This document shows positions 1 through 7,825 of a DNA stretch of 29,187 bases, in pieces; position 1 is the stretch's first letter; every line of letters begins with the position of its first letter. The stretch is from an uncultured Clostridium sp. (lineage in GTDB: Bacteria > Bacillota > Clostridia > TANB77 > CAG-508), in the NCBI GenBank assembly GCA_946497905.1, contig CAMMMI010000007.1, forward strand, positions 1-29,187. The letters run 5' to 3'. The position numbers and the translations under genes were made by a program. Under the pieces are notes generated by a model. The model searched no databases. It worked only from the letters and a program-made list of their open reading frames with translations, and was not told the DNA's origin.

Positions 1-85
1 GATTTTTATATTATTTTCAGGCTTTGAAAAATTTTTTCATGTCTTTATCCTGATAATGATTTAGATTTAAAATAAATTTTGTTAA

Positions 86-309
86 GATTAACAGCTATAT
101 TGGGAGTAGTATATCCATAATATAGTATTTTGAATGTGATTGGAATGATTTTAGAAATTCTTTATTAATTTTTTGGGAAATGTTCACGTCGAGCGAAGCG
201 AGGACTAAGTGAAAGGGAACCAAAAAATTAATTTAGAATTTCTTAAATTATGTATTGAACCGAAAAATACTATATTATGGATATACTACTCCCAATATAG
301 CTATTAACC
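86..309. repeat. Large palindromic repeat element, copy 1 (MITE-like)
   Basis: The first 443 bases hold no gene. Bases 93-131 and 264-302 are perfect 39-base inverted repeats, and the pairing continues with mismatches to about 86 and 309. An inner pair of arms (151-176 with 220-245) pairs almost fully, and the centre is a GC-richer hairpin (TTCAC-GTC at 183-190 with GAC at 203-205 and GTGAA at 209-213). The whole unit could fold as one long hairpin. A shorter relative lies at 7822-7977 and a remnant at 26414-26461, so this is a dispersed family. No transposase is nearby; a non-autonomous element is an inference. Bases 1-85 show nothing recognisable. Confidence 0.85.
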
Positions 310-375
310 TAAAAAAAAATATAAATAATTCTGTAATTTTTTAATCGTTTAATTGAAGAAAATACCAAAATTTAC

Positions 376-404
376 TTGAAAAAAATGTTAAATCAATATA
401 TAAT
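376..404 (+). promoter_or_regulatory. Sigma-A-type promoter of the radC-mre-min operon
   Basis: TTGAAA (376-381), a 17-base spacer and a consensus TATAAT (399-404) lie 55 bases upstream of the first gene of the operon. Transcription would start near 411, giving a leader of roughly 48 bases. It sits just outside the right arm of the palindromic element. The match is strong even for this AT-rich sequence, but it is a motif match only. Confidence 0.7.
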
Positions 405-458
405 ACATATGTGAAAAAATAAATACCCGTAAGAGAAGAAAATATGGAGGTAAAAAAT

Positions 459-716
459 ATGGCAACAAAAGAAAAAAATATATGGATATTATTAATATTT
501 ATTTTATCAGGACTAGTAGTTGGGGGACTACTAGGGGAATTGGCATCTAGAGTTGATTGGCTATGGTGGTTATCATATAGTCAAAGTTTTGGATTAGAAA
601 ATCCAATACCATTAGACCTAGGAGTTTTAAAATTAAGTTTTGCATTAACATTCAAAATAAGTGTTGCTAGTATAATAGGAATGACTTTGGCAATATTTAT
701 ATATAAAAAAATATAA
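459..716 (+). CDS. DUF4321 family small membrane protein
   Basis: An 85-residue protein with two hydrophobic segments: about residues 7-28 (ending in a Gly-rich GGLLGEL stretch) and about 58-82, followed by a short basic tail (YKKI). The pattern GGLLGEL, YSQSFGL, LDLGVLKLSFALTFKI matches the DUF4321 family as I know it, which in Clostridia often sits beside radC and mreB. Its function is not known; the context suggests a link to the cell envelope. The ATG at 459 is chosen over an upstream in-frame ATG at 444 because GGAGG (446-450) lies 8 bases before it, whereas the upstream ATG overlaps that site. First gene of the operon, 36 bases before radC. Confidence 0.8.
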   Translation: MATKEKNIWILLIFILSGLVVGGLLGELASRVDWLWWLSYSQSFGLENPIPLDLGVLKLSFALTFKISVASIIGMTLAIFIYKKI

Positions 717-752
717 TTAGGGGCAATAAAAAATAGAAAGGAAGGAATTTAT

Positions 753-1454
753 TTGTCTCTAAAAATGAAAGAATTGCCAGAATTAGAAAGACCATACGAA
801 AAATTAGAATTATATGGAGAAAAAAATTTATCAAATGCAGAATTATTGGCAATTATAATAAAAACAGGAACTAGAAAAGAAAATTCAGTACAAATAGCAC
901 AAAACATATTAAATATGAACAACGAAAATATAGACGAGCTGAATTTTTTAAGAAATATGACAATAGAAGAATTAACAAAAATAAAAGGAATAGGAAAAGT
1001 AAAAGCAATACAGTTAAAAGCAGTATGTGAATTAGCAATTAGAATGTCTAGACCAAATAATTATAAAAAAGTAAAAGTGAGACAACCATATGATTTAGCA
1101 AAAATACTGATGAATGAACTTAGATTTGAAAAAAAGGAAATTGCAAAAGTAGTAATATTAAATGAAAAAAATCAAATACTTAAAATACAAGATATTGCAA
1201 TAGGTGGTACAAATTTTGCTGAAATAGGTATGAAAGACGTACTATCTGAACCAATAAAAATGAAAGCACCAAAAATAATACTAGTACATAATCATCCTAC
1301 AGGGGATTGTACACCTAGTAAATCAGATATTACAATAACTAATAGATTATATGATGCAGCACAAATTTTAGGGATTAGACTTTTAGACCATATAATTATA
1401 GGAGACATGAATTTTACAAGCATTTTTTCAGAAATGATATCTGATAAAACTTAA
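753..1454 (+). CDS. radC: RadC family protein (UPF0758, JAB/MPN domain)
   Basis: 233 residues, the usual family length. The N-terminal part has a UPF0758 helix-hairpin-helix-like segment (IKGIGKVKAIQLKA, about residues 77-90). The C-terminal part is a JAB/MPN domain with the metal-binding signature H179-N-H181-P-T-G and, after P188-S189, D192, so the metal site looks intact. The family name comes from an old DNA-repair assignment; its true function is uncertain, and a DNA-repair role was not supported by later work on the E. coli gene. The TTG start is preferred because GGAAGG (740-745) lies 7 bases before it, while the ATG at 765 is too far from it. The radC-mreB order is standard in Firmicutes. 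Confidence 0.93.
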   Translation: MSLKMKELPELERPYEKLELYGEKNLSNAELLAIIIKTGTRKENSVQIAQNILNMNNENIDELNFLRNMTIEELTKIKGIGKVKAIQLKAVCELAIRMSRPNNYKKVKVRQPYDLAKILMNELRFEKKEIAKVVILNEKNQILKIQDIAIGGTNFAEIGMKDVLSEPIKMKAPKIILVHNHPTGDCTPSKSDITITNRLYDAAQILGIRLLDHIIIGDMNFTSIFSEMISDKT

Positions 1455-1497
1455 TAAAGGATGTTAAATAATTTAAGAAAGAAAGGAAAATATTAAA

Positions 1498-2529
1498 ATG
1501 AAATTTTTTACATTTGGATCAAAAGATATAGGCATTGATTTAGGAACAGCAAATTTACTAGTTACTCTAAAAGGAAAGGGAATAGTATTAAAAGAACCAT
1601 CTGTTGTAGCTATTAATAGAAAAACTGGAAATATTATGGCAACTGGTACAGAAGCAAAAGAGATGTTAGGAAGAACACCAGACCAAATAAAAGCAGTTAG
1701 ACCTTTAAAAGATGGTGTTATAGCAGATTTTACGGCAACACAATTAATGTTGAAAAATATAATTGGAAAAGTAGGAAAAAGATATAATATAGGAAAACCT
1801 AGAGTCGTAGTAGGTGTACCATCAGGAATAACAGAAGTAGAAGAAAGAGCTGTTGAAGAATCTGTTCTACAAGCTGGGGCAAAAGAAGTATATTTAATAG
1901 AAGAACCAATGGCAGCAGCTATAGGAGCATCATTAGATGTAGCAGAGCCAAGTGGTAGCATAATAGTTGATATTGGTGGTGGTACAACAGAAGTTGCTGT
2001 TATATCTTTAGGAGGAATCGTAGTTAGTCATTCCCTAAGAGTTGCCGGAGATGAGTTAGATGAAGATATTGTAAACTATGTAAAAAGAGAGATGAATTTA
2101 GCAATAGGTGATACAACAGCAGAGCAAATAAAAATCCAAATAGGTTGTGCAATGCCATTAATGACAGAAATGTCAATGGAAATAAGAGGAAGAGACTTAG
2201 TAGATGGATTACCAAGAAATGTTCAAATTACATCTGTTCAGGTAGAAGAAGCAATAAAAGAATCTATTACAAAAATTGTTGATATAGTAAAAGTAACTTT
2301 GGAAAAAACACCACCTGAATTAGCTTCAGATATAATGGAAAAAGGAATTGTTTTAGCAGGTGGAGGAGCTTTAATAAAAAATCTTGATAAATTAATAAGT
2401 ATAGAAACAGGAATGCCAGTATATGTAGCTGAAGAGCCTTTAGACTGTGTGGTAAGAGGAACAGGTAAAACATTAGAAGATTTAGAAAGATTAAAAACAG
2501 TCCTAATTAATGCACGTAGAAGAAGATAA
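1498..2529 (+). CDS. mreB: Rod shape-determining protein MreB
   Basis: 343 residues, full length. It is an actin-like ATPase that forms membrane-associated filaments and directs the elongation machinery along the side wall. The actin-fold nucleotide motifs are all present: phosphate-1 IGIDLGTANLLV (11-22), phosphate-2 DIGGGTTEVAV (158-168), adenosine loop GIVLAGGGALIKNLD (283-297). The short start MKFFTFGSKD resembles the membrane-binding N-terminus of Gram-positive MreB. ATG at 1498 follows an AAAGGA site. It is the third gene of the operon, ahead of mreC and mreD, its membrane partners. Confidence 0.98.
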   Translation: MKFFTFGSKDIGIDLGTANLLVTLKGKGIVLKEPSVVAINRKTGNIMATGTEAKEMLGRTPDQIKAVRPLKDGVIADFTATQLMLKNIIGKVGKRYNIGKPRVVVGVPSGITEVEERAVEESVLQAGAKEVYLIEEPMAAAIGASLDVAEPSGSIIVDIGGGTTEVAVISLGGIVVSHSLRVAGDELDEDIVNYVKREMNLAIGDTTAEQIKIQIGCAMPLMTEMSMEIRGRDLVDGLPRNVQITSVQVEEAIKESITKIVDIVKVTLEKTPPELASDIMEKGIVLAGGGALIKNLDKLISIETGMPVYVAEEPLDCVVRGTGKTLEDLERLKTVLINARRRR

Positions 2530-2622
2530 TTAAAAGTCAAGTTGTTAATACATTAAGAGGAAGGCAATGTAGATAATAAAGGACAGTTTTAATTACTATA
2601 ATATATAAAATGAGGAGAAAAA

Positions 2623-3435
2623 ATGTATAGAAACAAAAAAGGTGGAATAATAGGAATAATTATAACTGTAATTGTATTAATTTTAATAGTAATTTTTTCA
2701 AATGGTGAAAGCAATTCATCATTCTTTGAGAATGTAGCAAGTAATTTAGTTATGCCAATTCAAAATGGATTAACATATTTAAAAAATAAATTAAGTGGAA
2801 ATAACACGTTTTTTACAGATATAAATAATCTTAAACAAGAAAATGAAGAATTAAAGGATAAAAACAGTGAGCTAGAGCAATCACTAAGAGAGTTAGAAAA
2901 TATAAAAACAGAAAATAACACATTAAAAGAATATTTAAATTTAACAGAGAAATACGGGGAATATAAAACAGTACCAGGATATGTGATAAATAAAGATATA
3001 AGTAATTATTCAAAAACAATAGTCATAAATATTGGTAAAGAAGATGGACTAGAAGAAAATATGACAGTAATAGCAGACCAAGGTCTAGTAGGTCATGTTA
3101 TCTCAGTTACAGAAAATACAGCCAAAATACAAACAATCATAGACACAGCAAGTTCTGTTAGTTGTACAATGAGTGATAAAGATACAATAGTGTGTAAAGG
3201 AACATTAGATGATAATTCTACATTAAAAGCAATGTATATACCAACTGAAGCAAATGTAATACAAGGAGACAGTATAGAAACCTCAGGTTTAGGAGGAATT
3301 TATCCAAAAGGAATACATGTTGGTACAATACAAAAAGTAGAGAATACTCAAAATATAACAGACAGATATGCACTAGTAGAAACAGCAGTAGATTTTAATA
3401 AATTAGATACAGTATTAGTAATAGTAAATCAATAA
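2623..3435 (+). CDS. mreC: Rod shape-determining protein MreC
   Basis: 270 residues. One N-terminal membrane segment (about 7-26) is followed by an extracytoplasmic coiled coil rich in Glu, Lys, Asn and Leu (about 66-104) and then the beta-rich MreC domain (about 115-270, with GLVGHVISV and a Gly-rich GLGGIYPKG stretch). This is the standard layout. MreC links MreB, MreD and PBP2 and is thought to activate PBP2. ATG at 2623 follows GAGGAG. The 93-base gap after mreB is the longest between radC and mrdA; a TATAAT at 2597-2602 has no good -35 partner, so I do not call a promoter there. Confidence 0.95.
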   Translation: MYRNKKGGIIGIIITVIVLILIVIFSNGESNSSFFENVASNLVMPIQNGLTYLKNKLSGNNTFFTDINNLKQENEELKDKNSELEQSLRELENIKTENNTLKEYLNLTEKYGEYKTVPGYVINKDISNYSKTIVINIGKEDGLEENMTVIADQGLVGHVISVTENTAKIQTIIDTASSVSCTMSDKDTIVCKGTLDDNSTLKAMYIPTEANVIQGDSIETSGLGGIYPKGIHVGTIQKVENTQNITDRYALVETAVDFNKLDTVLVIVNQ

Positions 3436-3449
3436 AAGAGGTGAACTAA

Positions 3450-3983
3450 TTGAAAAAAACAATCATAAATATAGTTTTAATATTAACAATATTTATAATA
3501 TATTATTTACAATCAAATTTTTTTAATTGGTTTACTATATCTGGAATAATGCCAAACTTATTTGTTGTATTTGTACTATTTGTAGGGCTATTTGCTAATA
3601 AAACAATGGGTACAATATATGGAATTGTAACAGGACTTATACTAGATTTAGTAATAGGAAATAAAATAGGAACATATGCTATAGGATTAGGAATAATTGG
3701 ATTTATGGCAGGATTGTTTGATAAAAATTTTTCAAAAGATAGTAGAATAACTATTATGGTAATGGTATTGGTAGCAACAATAATTTTTGAAATTATTAGA
3801 TATTTTATCAATTACGTCCTATTATCTAACAGTGTTGAAATACTTAATTTTGCAAAAATATTAGCAATAGAAGTTATATATAATTTAATTTTGACAATTA
3901 TAATTTATCCATTAATTCAAAAAGCAGGATATTATATAGAAAATGAGTATAAAGGTAATAAAATACTAACAAGATATTTTTAA
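3450..3983 (+). CDS. mreD: Rod shape-determining protein MreD
   Basis: 177 residues, almost entirely hydrophobic, with five or six membrane segments. It contains NLFVVFVLFVGLFANKTMG and a Gly-rich GLGIIGFMAGLFDK stretch typical of MreD. It is an integral membrane part of the elongasome, with no known enzymatic role. The TTG start at 3450 has AGAGGTG immediately upstream at good spacing and lies 14 bases after the mreC stop, which implies tight co-translation. Sequence conservation in MreD is low, so the call rests on length, hydrophobicity and position between mreC and the PBP2 gene. Confidence 0.93.
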   Translation: MKKTIINIVLILTIFIIYYLQSNFFNWFTISGIMPNLFVVFVLFVGLFANKTMGTIYGIVTGLILDLVIGNKIGTYAIGLGIIGFMAGLFDKNFSKDSRITIMVMVLVATIIFEIIRYFINYVLLSNSVEILNFAKILAIEVIYNLILTIIIYPLIQKAGYYIENEYKGNKILTRYF

Positions 3984-3997
3984 AAAGAGGTGTAATA

Positions 3998-6109
3998 TTG
4001 GTAAAAAGAAAGGGAAAGCTAAATATTAATTTAAGATTTAATCTATTAACTGTATTGATATATATTGTAGGGATAGTATTAATTATTAGGCTATTTACTC
4101 TTCAAATAGTACATGGAGCAGAATACAGAGAACAATCAAACACTAGACTAACAAGAGAAAGTTCATTAGAAGCAGCAAGAGGTTCAATAGTTGATAGGAC
4201 AGGTGTTGAATTAGTAACTTCTAAAATAGAATATTCTTTAGAAATGTACAAAACAAAAGTGGAAGATGAGGATTTAAATCAAGCAATACTAAATATGATA
4301 CAAACTTTAGAAAAATACGGATGTTCTTATGATGATATTTTACCAATAAAAATCGAACCATTCGAATTTACAATATCAGGTGAAAGCCTTAGTTCTTGGA
4401 AAGAAGACAATAATTTTGACGAGAATATTACAGCAGAGCAAGCATTTTATAAACTAAAAGATAGATATGAAATTCAATTTGAAAATGTTCAAGAAGCAAG
4501 AAAAGTAATGGTAATTAGATACAAAATAGTAGTAAATGGGTATAGTAGTACAAAATCTGTGGTAATCTCAGAAAATATACCAGCAGAAGCAGTAGCAGAA
4601 TTTAGTGAAAGTTCAGACAAATATGCAGGTATAAATATTGTAGTAAAACCAATAAGAGAATATACATCAGGCAGTTTAGCCTCACATATATTAGGCTATG
4701 CAAGTCAAATAACAAGTGAAGAGTATGAATCAAGAAAAGATACATATGGAATGAATGATATTATAGGGAAAACGGGAATAGAGTACGTTTTTGAGGAATA
4801 TTTAAAAGGAAAAAATGGAACAAAACAGATAGACATGGCAGTAGATGGAACAACAACAGCAGAATATACAGCAAAAGAAGCAGTAGCAGGAGCAGATATA
4901 GTATTAACCATAGACGCTAATTTACAAAAAATAACTGAAAATGCATTAGAAGCAAACATAAATAAAATAGCAAGTGGAGGCTTTGGACAAAGATTTGACA
5001 CAAAAGCAGGTGCTTGTGTTGTAATGGATGTAAAAACAGGAGAAGTCTTAGCAATGGCAAGTTATCCTAACTATAATCCCGCAGATTTTGTAGGAGGGAT
5101 AAGTACAGAAAACTGGAACAATTATACAAATAATCAAGCAAAACCATTAGTAGATAAAGCAATACAAAACTCATATTCTCCGGGATCGACTTTTAAAATG
5201 ATAACAGCAATTGCAGGGTTAGAATCAGGAGCTATAAATTTAAATACAAGAATAAATGACACAGGTGTGTATAGAAAATATAGAGATTATCAACCAAAAT
5301 GTTGGTATTATTCTGATTATGGAGCAGGTCATGGATGGCTAAATGTATCACAAGCAATAGAAAGATCATGTAACTATTTCTTCTACGAAACAGCAGATAG
5401 AATGGGAATTGATACATTAGTTAGATATGCAAGATATTTTGGATTAGGAAATAAAACAGGAATAGAATTACCATCAGAAACATCTGGAGTAGTATCTAGT
5501 AAAGAATCAAAACAAAAATTACATCCAAATGAATCCACATGGGGGCCTGGAGATACATTGCAATCAGCAATAGGACAGCTTGATAATGAATTTAGTCCAT
5601 TACAAATGGCAAAATATATAAGCATGTTAGCAAACGGAGGACATCAAATAGATGTTAGTATAGTAAAAACAATTAGGAAATCAGACGGAACAGAAGCCTC
5701 AAAACAAGAAATAAATTCATTTATAAATCAAAAATTAGGAATAAATCAAGAACAACAAGAAGATTTGAATATAAAACAAGAAAATTTAGATGCAGTATTA
5801 GCAGGTATGGAATCTGTTACACAAGATAGTTCTGGTACAGCTTATGTTAGGTTTAAAGACTTTAACATATCAGTAGGAGGAAAAACAGGTTCAGCAGAAG
5901 CACCAAACAATCAGGTACATGCGTGGTTTGTAGGGTTTGCACCATTTGACAATCCAGAGATTGCAATAGTAGTTATGGTTGAAAATGGTGGTCATGGAAA
6001 TTATACAGCAGAGGTTGTAAGAGACATAATGCAAGAATACTTTGGAATGAACACACAAAATGTAGAAGAAGATATGTCAGCTATTCCGTATGTAGAAATT
6101 ATGAATTAG
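3998..6109 (+). CDS. mrdA: Penicillin-binding protein 2, elongasome transpeptidase
   Basis: 703 residues. A class B penicillin-binding protein that cross-links side-wall peptidoglycan during elongation. Membrane anchor at about 14-36; PBP dimerisation domain starting with RGSIVDR (61-67); transpeptidase domain with all three active-site motifs: S397-T-F-K400 (catalytic serine), S457-C-N459 and K629-T-G631. All catalytic residues are present, so it should be active. TTG start at 3998 with AAGAGGTG just upstream, 14 bases after mreD. The mreBCD-PBP2 order is common in Clostridia. The TAG stop lies inside the left arm of a REP-like palindrome (6106-6201), so the 3' end has probably been trimmed or extended by that insertion. 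Confidence 0.96.
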   Translation: MVKRKGKLNINLRFNLLTVLIYIVGIVLIIRLFTLQIVHGAEYREQSNTRLTRESSLEAARGSIVDRTGVELVTSKIEYSLEMYKTKVEDEDLNQAILNMIQTLEKYGCSYDDILPIKIEPFEFTISGESLSSWKEDNNFDENITAEQAFYKLKDRYEIQFENVQEARKVMVIRYKIVVNGYSSTKSVVISENIPAEAVAEFSESSDKYAGINIVVKPIREYTSGSLASHILGYASQITSEEYESRKDTYGMNDIIGKTGIEYVFEEYLKGKNGTKQIDMAVDGTTTAEYTAKEAVAGADIVLTIDANLQKITENALEANINKIASGGFGQRFDTKAGACVVMDVKTGEVLAMASYPNYNPADFVGGISTENWNNYTNNQAKPLVDKAIQNSYSPGSTFKMITAIAGLESGAINLNTRINDTGVYRKYRDYQPKCWYYSDYGAGHGWLNVSQAIERSCNYFFYETADRMGIDTLVRYARYFGLGNKTGIELPSETSGVVSSKESKQKLHPNESTWGPGDTLQSAIGQLDNEFSPLQMAKYISMLANGGHQIDVSIVKTIRKSDGTEASKQEINSFINQKLGINQEQQEDLNIKQENLDAVLAGMESVTQDSSGTAYVRFKDFNISVGGKTGSAEAPNNQVHAWFVGFAPFDNPEIAIVVMVENGGHGNYTAEVVRDIMQEYFGMNTQNVEEDMSAIPYVEIMN

Positions 6110-6201
6110 GGAATTTGGGACGCCATTTTCTTCCCTTTTGGAGGATTTTCTAATTTGGGGACATGTCCAAAATTGGAAAAAAGGCCGTTTTAATTCCCTA
6201 A
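6106..6201. repeat. REP-like palindrome between mrdA and minC
   Basis: TTAGGGAATT (6106-6115) is perfectly inverted as AATTCCCTAA (6192-6201). The inside contains TTTGGGACGC near the left arm and the palindrome GGACATGTCC (6159-6168). TTTGGGACGC recurs in the terminator after the second surface operon (26368-26377), and GGGGACG motifs recur at the window's right end. The base composition is clearly richer in G and C than its surroundings. The mrdA stop codon lies in the left arm and the unit fills the mrdA-minC gap, so it would be transcribed as a hairpin in the operon mRNA. Assignment to a REP family is inference. Confidence 0.6.
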
Positions 6202-6218
6202 AAGAAAGGATGTTAAAA

Positions 6219-6830
6219 ATGAAAAATTGTGTAAGTATTAACTTAAAGAGAAATGAGATAATTATTAAATTAAATGAAGAAGCAGAGCAAATTGAACTTA
6301 TCTCAGCACTAAAAAGAAAATTACCAGACTTAAAAAAACTATACCAAGATGAAAAAACACCAATAAGAGTAGTAGGAAAAGTTTTAAAAAACAAAGAAAT
6401 TGCACAAATTCAGGAACTAATAAAAAGTAAAATAGATGTGGACATAGATTTTGATATGCCAAAAAGTTTAGGACTACATAGTATAAAAAAGACATTTGAA
6501 AAAAAGACAACAATATCTGAAACAACTTTCCATAGAGGATCATTACGTTCAGGACAAAAATTAGAATCAGAGGGAAGTTTAGTAATAATAGGGGACGTGA
6601 ATTCAGGAGCAGAAGTAATGGCATCAGAAAACATTATTGTATTAGGAGCTTTAAGAGGATTAGCACATGCAGGAGCTAAAGGGAATAAGCAAGCCATTAT
6701 TGCTGTTGGAATGTTAGATACAGTGCAAATTAGAATTGCAAATATAGTAAAAGAATTTGACAGAGAAGAAGAACCACTTTATAGACAAGCATATGTGAGT
6801 ATAATTGATGACAAGATTGAAATAGAATAA
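6219..6830 (+). CDS. minC: Septum site-determining protein MinC
   Basis: 203 residues. MinC blocks FtsZ polymerisation away from mid-cell. The N-terminal FtsZ-inhibiting domain covers about 1-95. The C-terminal beta-helix domain carries the family hallmarks: R110-S-G-Q113, GDVNSGAEV (125-133) and LRGLAHAGAKGN (145-156), the region that dimerises and binds MinD. The ATG at 6219 is chosen because AAAGAAAGG lies about 9 bases upstream. A TTG at 6138 in the same frame would place repeat sequence in the protein, and an ATG at 6210 overlaps the binding site. No minD or minE follows; instead a minus-strand gene ends 4 bases after minC. Confidence 0.95.
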   Translation: MKNCVSINLKRNEIIIKLNEEAEQIELISALKRKLPDLKKLYQDEKTPIRVVGKVLKNKEIAQIQELIKSKIDVDIDFDMPKSLGLHSIKKTFEKKTTISETTFHRGSLRSGQKLESEGSLVIIGDVNSGAEVMASENIIVLGALRGLAHAGAKGNKQAIIAVGMLDTVQIRIANIVKEFDREEEPLYRQAYVSIIDDKIEIE

Positions 6831-6834
6831 AAAT

Positions 6835-7260
6835 TTAACTTAATAGTAGCAAGATTAGAGAAATAAACAAAATGTCATCTTTAACTCCTTCATTATAAAG
6901 AAAAAATAATAAACCAAGTATAATAATATCATCTAAATATAATTTAATACCCATTACTTCTAGTAAAGGTTGTTCGATATCATTAAAACCAGAAAAATTA
7001 ATATTTAAAGGGTTAAATGTATTATATCTAGATGATTTTTTTTTATATTCATTTCTATTATCTATATTCTCATTATTAACGTTATTTTTAAAATTTATAT
7101 TATCAGTTATCTCATCATTTATTTTAGTATTATTAGAGTTATTGTTTTGTCCAAAATAATTACTATTATTAGAATAATTGTTATTTGTATTAAGATAGTA
7201 AGGATTGTGGCTATAATATCTATAATTATATGGAAATCTAAAAAAAGGAAAGCTAATCAT
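6835..7260 (-). CDS. Small Asn-rich protein with hydrophobic C-terminus, function unknown
   Basis: 141 residues, not recognised. Residues 1-21 are rich in Tyr, Phe and Pro (FPFFRFPYNYRYY). About 22-85 is a low-complexity Asn-rich stretch. The last 38 residues (about 104-141) look like a conserved hydrophobic unit: GIKLYLDDIIILGLLFFLYN, then EGVKDD, then a Leu/Ile-rich end. Its plan, a polar disordered front and a short membrane-active end, resembles small proteins I recall from other spore formers, but I cannot assign a function. The ATG at 7260 has AAGGAG 10 bases upstream and overlaps the 3' end of the previous gene by 8 bases, so the two are translated together. Confidence 0.75.
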   Translation of the reverse strand: MISFPFFRFPYNYRYYSHNPYYLNTNNNYSNNSNYFGQNNNSNNTKINDEITDNINFKNNVNNENIDNRNEYKKKSSRYNTFNPLNINFSGFNDIEQPLLEVMGIKLYLDDIIILGLLFFLYNEGVKDDILFISLILLLLS

Positions 7261-7750
7261 TTGAATTATTCTCCTTAGGTTTATTTTCTGAGTTAAATAG
7301 TTCAGCTATTTTAGCTACATTCATAAGATTGGCATATTGGTCTAATTTACTTTTTCTTTCTTCACGTAGATAAGGTTTTAATGAATTTAAAAGATTAGTT
7401 CTTGGGTCATTTGAAGTATTCATTTTATCCATTATTGACTTCATTTTCATAACAGTATTCATATCTATTTTCGAAAAGTCAAAATTATTATTAGTAGCAG
7501 AAGTGTTAAAGTTATTATTACTATTAGAAGTATTAGAATTATTATTTGCATTAAAAATATCATTGTTATTAGAATTATTAGAATTGTTAGCATTGCTATT
7601 ATTTTCGTTATTAGCATTAGAAGACATCATTTTAGAAAAATTTTGAAGCATTTCAGGTGGAATTTGTGAAATAACATCAGAAAGATCACCTTTATTCATC
7701 ATATCTTTTAATTTATTAATAGAATTTTCATCAATATTAAAATTATCCAA
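7253..7750 (-). CDS. Asn-rich hypothetical protein, first gene of a two-gene operon
   Basis: 165 residues, not recognised. The N-terminal helical part (1-43) has PPEMLQNFSKMM. An Asn/Ser linker (about 44-90) is almost all Asn, Ser and Thr and is coded by AAT/AAC runs. The C-terminal part (about 91-155) is again helical, Met- and Lys-rich, with NLLNSLKPYLREERKSKLD. No signal peptide, so probably cytoplasmic. The TTG at 7750 is chosen because AGAGGTG (7757-7763) lies 6 bases before it; a GTG at 7759 overlaps that site. It overlaps the next gene by 8 bases. The two proteins share an Asn-rich style and probably act together; a role in sporulation is only a guess. Confidence 0.75.
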   Translation of the reverse strand: MDNFNIDENSINKLKDMMNKGDLSDVISQIPPEMLQNFSKMMSSNANNENNSNANNSNNSNNNDIFNANNNSNTSNSNNNFNTSATNNNFDFSKIDMNTVMKMKSIMDKMNTSNDPRTNLLNSLKPYLREERKSKLDQYANLMNVAKIAELFNSENKPKENNSND

Positions 7751-7798
7751 AAATATCACCTCTAAAAATATATATTCAAAATTTTTAAAACTATGTAA

Positions 7799-7825
7799 TA
7801 TAATATGCTGTAGAATATTTTTTGT
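7799..7825 (-). promoter_or_regulatory. Candidate promoter of the Asn-rich operon, sigma-K-like
   Basis: Read on the minus strand, CATATTATA (7807-7799) fits the sigma-K -10 pattern CATAnnnTA, and an AC (7825-7824) stands 16 bases upstream, the spacing expected for its -35. No good sigma-A hexamer pair was seen in this gap. The motifs are short and the region is AT-rich, so chance matches are likely. The AC lies in the end of the palindromic element. Confidence 0.25.

Noticed and set aside
86..309. CRISPR-like array
   Set aside because: There is one long inverted repeat and no series of equal direct repeats with spacers.
1473..1961. Minus-strand open frame opposite mreB
   Set aside because: It mirrors the mreB coding frame, has no ribosome binding site or recognisable domain, and mreB is certain.
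2530..2622. Internal promoter before mreC
   Set aside because: TATAAT at 2597-2602 has no acceptable -35 at 16-18 bases, and the genes are otherwise arranged as one operon.
6138..6218. Longer MinC starting at TTG 6138
   Set aside because: The added residues come from the REP-like palindrome and do not fit MinC; a good ribosome binding site serves the ATG at 6219.
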